Below, in pieces: positions 59,448-64,000 of a DNA stretch of 64,000 nt; the first letter of the stretch is position 1; every line of letters begins with the position of its first letter. Source of the stretch: Pseudoxanthomonas sp. JBR18 (GTDB lineage Bacteria > Pseudomonadota > Gammaproteobacteria > Xanthomonadales > Xanthomonadaceae). The notes under the pieces were generated by a model, which saw only the letters and a program-made list of their open reading frames with translations, was not told where the DNA came from and did no database searches. The position numbers and the translations under genes are program-made. The DNA lies in contig NZ_CP116339.1 in the NCBI RefSeq assembly GCF_028198165.1, positions 2,053,001 to 2,117,000 on the forward strand, given 5' to 3'.

Positions 59448-60003
59448 TGCCCCGCCTGGCCGCCGCCGCGGCCGGTTGATCCTGATCGCGCTGTTCGTGC
59501 TGTTCTTCGGCAGCGTGGCCGGGGCCGGCGCGCTGCGTTTTGCCGGCTGGCGCCCGGCCGGATTGAAGAACCATGGCGAACTGCTGCAGCCGCCGCGCGA
59601 CGTGCGCCAGGTGCATCCGGCGCTGGCGGGCGGCGGGACCTATGCCTGGCAGCAGCCCCAGCGCACCTGGCGCATCGTGCTGGCCCCGCCGGGCGACTGC
59701 GTGGCGTCCTGCGTGGTCCTGTCCGAGCAACTGGACACGGTGTGGCAGCTGTTCGGCCACAACGCCGACCAGGTGCACATCCTGTGGCTGGGCACGCCGC
59801 CGCCTGGCGCCGCGCACCCGGCCGCGCTGCGCGTGCTGGCACGAGACCCGGCGCTGCTGGCCGCCCTGCCCGGCGTGGACGATCCGACCGGCGTGCCGGT
59901 CTACGTCATCGATCCCAACGGCTTTGTGATCATGCGCTTCGCCCCGGGCTTCGACCCGGCCGACCTGCGCAGCGACGTCGCCAAGCTGCTGAAACTCCTT
60001 TAG
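59434..60003 (+). CDS. SCO-like thioredoxin-fold protein with CxxxC but no conserved histidine
   Basis: The protein has 189 residues. An N-terminal membrane anchor (LILIALFVLFFGSVAGAGAL) precedes a thioredoxin-like domain with the copper-type CVASC (CxxxC) motif, and it ends with VPVYVIDPNGFVIMRFAPGF. In SCO proteins a histidine lies just before the V-x-V-I-D-P strand; here the segment is GVDDPTGVPVYVID, so the third copper ligand is missing. It may be a thiol reductase for subunit II rather than a copper donor. Confidence 0.8.
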   Translation: MTLPDAPPGRRRGRLILIALFVLFFGSVAGAGALRFAGWRPAGLKNHGELLQPPRDVRQVHPALAGGGTYAWQQPQRTWRIVLAPPGDCVASCVVLSEQLDTVWQLFGHNADQVHILWLGTPPPGAAHPAALRVLARDPALLAALPGVDDPTGVPVYVIDPNGFVIMRFAPGFDPADLRSDVAKLLKLL

Positions 60004-60019
60004 AGCGAACCCCACCGTA

Positions 60020-61201
60020 ATGCCTGCCTCCCTACGCCTGCCGTTCCGGCACTTCCACCGCATCGCCTGGCTGGCGGCCTTCATGACCGCCAGCACGATC
60101 GTTTTCGGCGGCTTCGTGCGCCTGTCCGATGCCGGCCTGAGCTGCCCGGACTGGCCGACCTGCTATGGCCGCGCCGCATGGCCCGAGGCGCCGTCGGAGA
60201 TCATCGACCACGCGCAGCTGAAGATCCGTCCGCTGGAGACCCACAAGGCCTGGCGCGAGCAGGTTCACCGCTTCCTGGCGGGCATGCTCAGCATCGAGAT
60301 CTTCGGCCTGGCCCTGATGGCGGTGCGCCGGCGGCGGCTGGGGGTGAGCCAGGTGATTGCCTCGGCGGTGCTGGTGGCCGCCGCCATTCCGCTGTACATG
60401 CAGGGCCAACACGCCGCCGCCAGCGTGGTGGCGGCGCTGGGCGAAGGCATCCTGCTGCTGGCGGCCTGGCGCTGGAGCCAGGCCTCGGCGCCCGGCGGAA
60501 GCGGCGACCTGGCGCGGGTGGCGGTGCTGACCCTGGCGATGATCGTCTTCCAGGCGCTGCTGGGCATGTGGACGGTGACCTGGTTGCTCAAGCCGATCGT
60601 GGTCATGGGCCATCTGCTCGGCGGCCTGGCCACCTTCTCCCTGCTGGTGTGGATGGCCTGGCGCGCGACCGATCTGCCGATTCACCTGGGCCAGGCGCGC
60701 GCGCTCAAGCGCGTGCTGGGCGTGGGCCTGGGCCTGCTGGTGCTGCAGATCGCGCTGGGTGGCTGGGTCAGCGCCAACTACGCCGCGCTGGCCTGCGGGG
60801 GCGGCAGCTGGCGCGTGGCGAATTTCCCGCAGTGCGTGGGGCAGTGGTGGCCGCCGCACGATTTCCATGAAGGCTTCACCCTGTGGCGCGGTATCGGCGT
60901 GGACTACGAAGGCGGCGTGCTCGACGGGGCCGCGCGCATCGCCATCCAGATGACCCATCGGCTGATGGCCATCGTGGTGTTCTGCTGGCTGGCGTTCTGC
61001 AGCCTGCGCCTGTGGAAGGTGCCGGGCATGCGCGGTTGGGCCGCCGGCCTGCTGCTGGCGCTTCTCGCGCAGGTGTGCCTGGGCATCCTCAACGTCAAGC
61101 TGGCGCTGCCGCTGGCCGTGGCGGTGCTGCACAACGCCGGGGCGGTCGTGCTGCTGTTCGTGATGGTCTCGCTGCTGGCGCGGCTGAAGGTGCCGGAATG
61201 A
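60020..61201 (+). CDS. ctaA: Haem A synthase
   Basis: The protein has 393 residues with eight membrane segments. Haem-binding histidines lie in [40 protein letters not shown] and [12 protein letters not shown], and [16 protein letters not shown] is the N-terminal family signature. It oxidises haem O to haem A for the aa3 oxidase. It overlaps ctaB by four bases. Confidence 0.96.
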   Translation: MPASLRLPFRHFHRIAWLAAFMTASTIVFGGFVRLSDAGLSCPDWPTCYGRAAWPEAPSEIIDHAQLKIRPLETHKAWREQVHRFLAGMLSIEIFGLALMAVRRRRLGVSQVIASAVLVAAAIPLYMQGQHAAASVVAALGEGILLLAAWRWSQASAPGGSGDLARVAVLTLAMIVFQALLGMWTVTWLLKPIVVMGHLLGGLATFSLLVWMAWRATDLPIHLGQARALKRVLGVGLGLLVLQIALGGWVSANYAALACGGGSWRVANFPQCVGQWWPPHDFHEGFTLWRGIGVDYEGGVLDGAARIAIQMTHRLMAIVVFCWLAFCSLRLWKVPGMRGWAAGLLLALLAQVCLGILNVKLALPLAVAVLHNAGAVVLLFVMVSLLARLKVPE

Positions 61202-62127
61202 GCGCCACACGCACCACGCTCCGCGACTACTGGGACCTGACCAAGCCGCGCGTGGTCGCGTTGATCGTGTTCACTGCCTTCGTGGGGATGATCCTGGCCA
61301 TTCCCGGCCTGCCGACCTGGCGCAACGTGCGCGACGGGCTGCTGGGCTTCTTGGGCATCTGGCTGGCGGCGTCGGCCGCCGCGGCGATCAACCAGCTGCT
61401 GGATGCGCGGATCGATGCGCAGATGGCGCGCACCTCGTGGCGTCCGCTGGTGGTGGGCAAGGTCCAGCCCTGGCAGGTGCTGGCCTTCGCCACGGTGCTG
61501 ACCGTGATCTCGATGCTGATCCTGGTGCTGTGGGTCAACGTCATCACCGCGGTGCTGACCTTCTTCTCGCTGATCGGCTATGCGGTGATCTATACCGTCT
61601 ACCTCAAGCGCGCCACGCCGCAGAACATCGTCATCGGCGGGCTGGCCGGTGCCATGCCGCCGCTGCTGGGCTGGGCCGCGGTGACCGGCATGCAGGGGCC
61701 ATGGGACTGGGGCCACAGCTTGCTGCTGGTGCTGATCATCTTCGTGTGGACCCCGCCGCACTTCTGGGCGTTGGCGATCTTTCGCCGCGAGGATTACGCC
61801 AAGGCGCTGATCCCGATGCTGCCGGTCACCCACGGCGTGGTCTACACGCGCTGGCAGATCCTGTTCTATACCGTGCTGCTGGTGGAAGCCACGCTGCTGC
61901 CGGTGCTGTTCGGCCTCAGTGGGCTGTTCTACCTGGCCGGTGCGCTGGTGCTGGGCGTGGGGTTCCTGTGGTACGCCTGGAGGATGCTGGACCCGCCGGA
62001 CGAGTTCTTCGCCATGCGCACCTTCCGCTATTCCATCGTGTACCTGATGGCGCTGTTCGCCTTCCTGCTGGTGGATCACTGGCTCTCGCCCTGGCTGCCC
62101 GGACTGGCCGGGCGCAGCCTGGGATGA
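61198..62127 (+). CDS. ctaB: Protoheme IX farnesyltransferase (haem O synthase)
   Basis: The protein has 309 residues with nine hydrophobic segments of the UbiA superfamily. The prenyl-diphosphate/metal motif is [20 protein letters not shown]. Other motifs are [18 protein letters not shown] near the start and [20 protein letters not shown] in the middle. It makes haem O, the substrate of CtaA. The ATGA start overlaps the ctaA stop. Confidence 0.96.
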   Translation: MSATRTTLRDYWDLTKPRVVALIVFTAFVGMILAIPGLPTWRNVRDGLLGFLGIWLAASAAAAINQLLDARIDAQMARTSWRPLVVGKVQPWQVLAFATVLTVISMLILVLWVNVITAVLTFFSLIGYAVIYTVYLKRATPQNIVIGGLAGAMPPLLGWAAVTGMQGPWDWGHSLLLVLIIFVWTPPHFWALAIFRREDYAKALIPMLPVTHGVVYTRWQILFYTVLLVEATLLPVLFGLSGLFYLAGALVLGVGFLWYAWRMLDPPDEFFAMRTFRYSIVYLMALFAFLLVDHWLSPWLPGLAGRSLG

Positions 62128-62230
62128 GCATGGCGACATTGCACCTGGGCCCTTGGCGGGCGAGGATGAACAGGTCGGTCCGTTCGTGTGCGGGCCGGTC
62201 GATTCCCGTTCCGCTATGTCACCTGTTCCC

Positions 62231-63283
62231 ATGAGCGCCGAAGGCCGACGCCGCACCAAACGCGCGCCCCGTTTCACCGAGATCGCCATCGAGGCCGGGG
62301 TCAGCCCCAGCACCGTGGATCGCGTGCTCAATGAGCGCGGCAGCGTGTCCGATGCCCTGCGCCGCAAGGTAGTCGATGCCGCCAAACGGCTGGGCACCAA
62401 TCGCATGCTGCCCAGCGTGCGCCATGGCGTGCTGCATTTCGACGTGATCCTGGTGCATAGCGATGTGCCGCACTTCCAGCGGATCAACCGCGCGCTGGAG
62501 CGCTACGCCAGCCTGATCGGGCCGCGGGTGACCGTGCACCGCAGCGCCTGGGGCGAGCGCGACGACGAGCGCCTGGCCGCGTTCCTGGAGCATCCGCCGT
62601 ACCCGCGCCATGGCCTGCTGATCGTGGCACGCGACAGCGACCGCATCCGCCGCGCCCTACAGGTGGTCAATGCCGCCGGCACGCCGGTGGTCACCCTGTC
62701 CACCGACATCACCGGCGTGCGCCGGCTGGCCTATACGGGCATCGACAACACCCTGGCCGGGCGCACGGCGGGCTATCTGATCGGGCGCTTCACCCGCCAG
62801 GCCGGCAAGGTCTGGATCCCGGTGACCTCGCTGGATTTCCGCGCGCACACCGAGCGGGTGGAAGGCTTCAACCAGATCCTGGCCGAGCAGTTCCCGCACC
62901 TGGACCCGCTGCCGCCGGTGGAGATGTTCGATGACGTCGAGCGCGCGTACGCCCAGCTGCACGACGCCTTGCGCCAGCACCACGACATCGTCGCGGTCTA
63001 CAACACCGGCTCGGCCTCGGCTGGAATCAGGCGTGCGCTGCGACGCCATCCGCTGGCGGTCGCGCCGGTCTGGGTGGGCCACGAGGCCACGCGCGAACAC
63101 GCCGAGCTGCTCAACGCCGGCGACATGGCCGCCACCCTGGACCAGGATCCGGAGAGTCAGGTCCTGGCCGGCCTGCAGCACCTGATGCATGCCAACGAGG
63201 AGCTCGAGCAGGCGCCGGAAGGCCTGACCCGCTTCCGCGTGGTCACCCCGGCCAATCTGGATCAGTACACGCTGGTGATCTGA
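62231..63283 (+). CDS. LacI family transcriptional regulator
   Basis: The protein has 350 residues from MSAEGRRRTK; an alternative in-frame ATG lies at 62216. The LacI helix-turn-helix is FTEIAIEAGVSPSTVDRVLN, with the hinge DALRRKVVDAAKRLG. The periplasmic-binding-protein domain follows (VVTLSTDITGVRRLAYTGID, VYNTGSASAGIRRAL). It begins 103 bases after ctaB and converges with the sodium-symporter gene. The sugar ligand and targets are unknown; an oxidase-related role is not implied. Confidence 0.9.
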   Translation: MSAEGRRRTKRAPRFTEIAIEAGVSPSTVDRVLNERGSVSDALRRKVVDAAKRLGTNRMLPSVRHGVLHFDVILVHSDVPHFQRINRALERYASLIGPRVTVHRSAWGERDDERLAAFLEHPPYPRHGLLIVARDSDRIRRALQVVNAAGTPVVTLSTDITGVRRLAYTGIDNTLAGRTAGYLIGRFTRQAGKVWIPVTSLDFRAHTERVEGFNQILAEQFPHLDPLPPVEMFDDVERAYAQLHDALRQHHDIVAVYNTGSASAGIRRALRRHPLAVAPVWVGHEATREHAELLNAGDMAATLDQDPESQVLAGLQHLMHANEELEQAPEGLTRFRVVTPANLDQYTLVI

Positions 63284-63290
63284 GCCGGCC

Positions 63291-64000
63291 TCACTCGGTC
63301 GCCGCGACCGCGCGGCCGCCGGCGCGCGCGTAGCGCTGGGCCACCACCGCGCAGGTGATCAGCTGCACCTGGTGGAAGATCATCACCGGCAGCACGATGG
63401 CGCCCAGCGCGCCCCCTGCGAACATCACCTTGGCCATCGGCACACCGGTGGCCAGGCTCTTCTTGGAACCGCAGAACACGATGGCGATCTCGTCGGCGCG
63501 GCCAAAGCCCAGCCTGCGGGCCAGCAGCGTGATCAGGCCCATCACCATGCCCAGCAGCACCGCGGCGAACACCACCACGCCCAGCAGCGCCAGCACCGGG
63601 GTCTTGTGCCACAGGCCCTCGACCACCGCGGCGCTGAAGGCGGTGTAGACCACCAGCAGGATCGTGCCCTGGTCGGTGTACTTCAGGACCGGCCGGTGGC
63701 GATCGACCCAGCCACCGATCAACGGCCGCAGCAGGTGACCGGCCAGGAACGGTACCAGCAGCTGCAGCAGGATCTTGCCCATGGCCGCGACCGGATCAGA
63801 CATCTGGCCCTGGGTGCCGGCCATGAGGGCCATGATCATCGGGGTCAGGAACACGCCCAGCAGGCTGGACGCCGAGGCCGAGACCACCGCGGCCGGGACG
63901 TTGCCGCCGGCCATGGAGGTGAAGGCGATCGAGGACTGCACGGTGGAGGGCAGGGCGCACAGGAACAGCAGCCCCAGGGCCAGGCCGGGCGTGAGCAGGC
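63291..64000 (-). CDS. Bile acid:sodium symporter family transporter (5' end outside window)
   Basis: The reading frame stays open to the right edge, so the N-terminal part is missing; the visible part has about 236 residues. CALPSTVQSSIAFTSMAGGN is the conserved crossover motif, and GGAVVSASA-like SSLLGVFLTPMIMAL and FCGSKKSLATGVPMAKVMF follow. This matches the SBF-like (YfeH/BASS) family of sodium-coupled organic anion transporters. It converges with the LacI regulator gene over 7 bases. Confidence 0.9.
   Translation of the reverse strand, partial: LLTPGLALGLLFLCALPSTVQSSIAFTSMAGGNVPAAVVSASASSLLGVFLTPMIMALMAGTQGQMSDPVAAMGKILLQLLVPFLAGHLLRPLIGGWVDRHRPVLKYTDQGTILLVVYTAFSAAVVEGLWHKTPVLALLGVVVFAAVLLGMVMGLITLLARRLGFGRADEIAIVFCGSKKSLATGVPMAKVMFAGGALGAIVLPVMIFHQVQLITCAVVAQRYARAGGRAVAATE

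Noticed and set aside
1..64000. Prophage, integrative element or transposase
   Set aside because: No integrase, transposase, phage structural gene or flanking direct repeat was seen; the Fic gene is the only clear candidate for acquisition.
1..64000. tRNA or rRNA genes
   Set aside because: No cloverleaf-like sequence with a T-loop GGTTCGA motif or rRNA signature was noticed on either strand; this was judged by eye and not by a covariance search.

Overview
The window reads as chromosomal DNA of a GC-rich gammaproteobacterium of the Xanthomonadaceae/Lysobacterales group (Xanthomonas, Stenotrophomonas, Pseudoxanthomonas, Lysobacter). The genus cannot be fixed by eye. Supporting evidence is the oleABCD long-chain olefin cluster, the ohrR-ohr pair, an envC/S41-protease pair, short PutA without a DNA-binding domain facing an Lrp-type regulator, and a recurring palindromic intergenic repeat built on GTGGGAGCCGCCATGGCGGC. 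No rRNA, tRNA, CRISPR array, transposase or phage gene was seen.

Layout. 1-8.8 kb: the 3' part of a giant cell-surface protein made of about 13 Ig-like repeats, overlapping by 4 bases with a 1219-residue outer-membrane barrel protein. 9-14.9 kb: putA and its divergent Lrp regulator, the ohrR-ohr peroxide module with two matching operators, trmL, and a small exported protein with a triplicated 26-residue motif. 15.3-18.7 kb: a two-domain M16 protease and a DUF4156 lipoprotein. 18.8-26.7 kb: the olefin pathway oleA-oleB-oleC-oleD, interrupted by a Fic protein gene (a probable recent arrival), an antisense SEC-C protein gene and an antisense YkgJ-type cysteine-cluster gene. 26.7-35.1 kb: housekeeping genes (DUF1328, GNAT-ddl, ubiJ-ubiB-methyltransferase, a thioredoxin-like protein, a TruC-like pseudouridine synthase, MAPEG, an M28 peptidase lipoprotein). 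35.2-41.2 kb: a VNGSI-repeat secreted protein, envC, an S41 protease, a hydroxyacid dehydrogenase, DUF1820 and a rhomboid protease. 41.3-44 kb: fadL behind two palindromes, and a membrane diguanylate cyclase.

44.1-53.5 kb is a coherent sensing and uptake locus. It has a CrbS/CbrA-type kinase that carries a solute-symporter domain, a convergent LuxR-type response regulator and, divergent from the regulator, a DcaP-like porin, a TAXI solute-binding lipoprotein, a fused TRAP permease and DUF1850. Strong stem-loops lie in the porin/binding-protein and binding-protein/permease gaps. 53.6-62.1 kb is the aa3 cytochrome c oxidase locus: DUF2244, ctaC, ctaD, a 44-residue membrane peptide, ctaG, ctaE, antisense DUF2909, surf1, an SCO-like protein, ctaA and ctaB. 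It is preceded by a perfect 12-bp inverted repeat just upstream of a promoter-like sequence. The window ends with a LacI-family regulator and a bile-acid/sodium-symporter-family gene cut by the right edge.

The genes fall into cell-surface, lipid (olefin, FadL), quinone/haem/oxidase, and regulated-uptake themes. The most unusual non-coding signals are a hairpin that would bury the ribosome binding site of the M28 peptidase, the palindromes before fadL and the oxidase operon, duplicated OhrR-type operators, and two families of REP-like palindromes. All functions are inferred from sequence reading alone.
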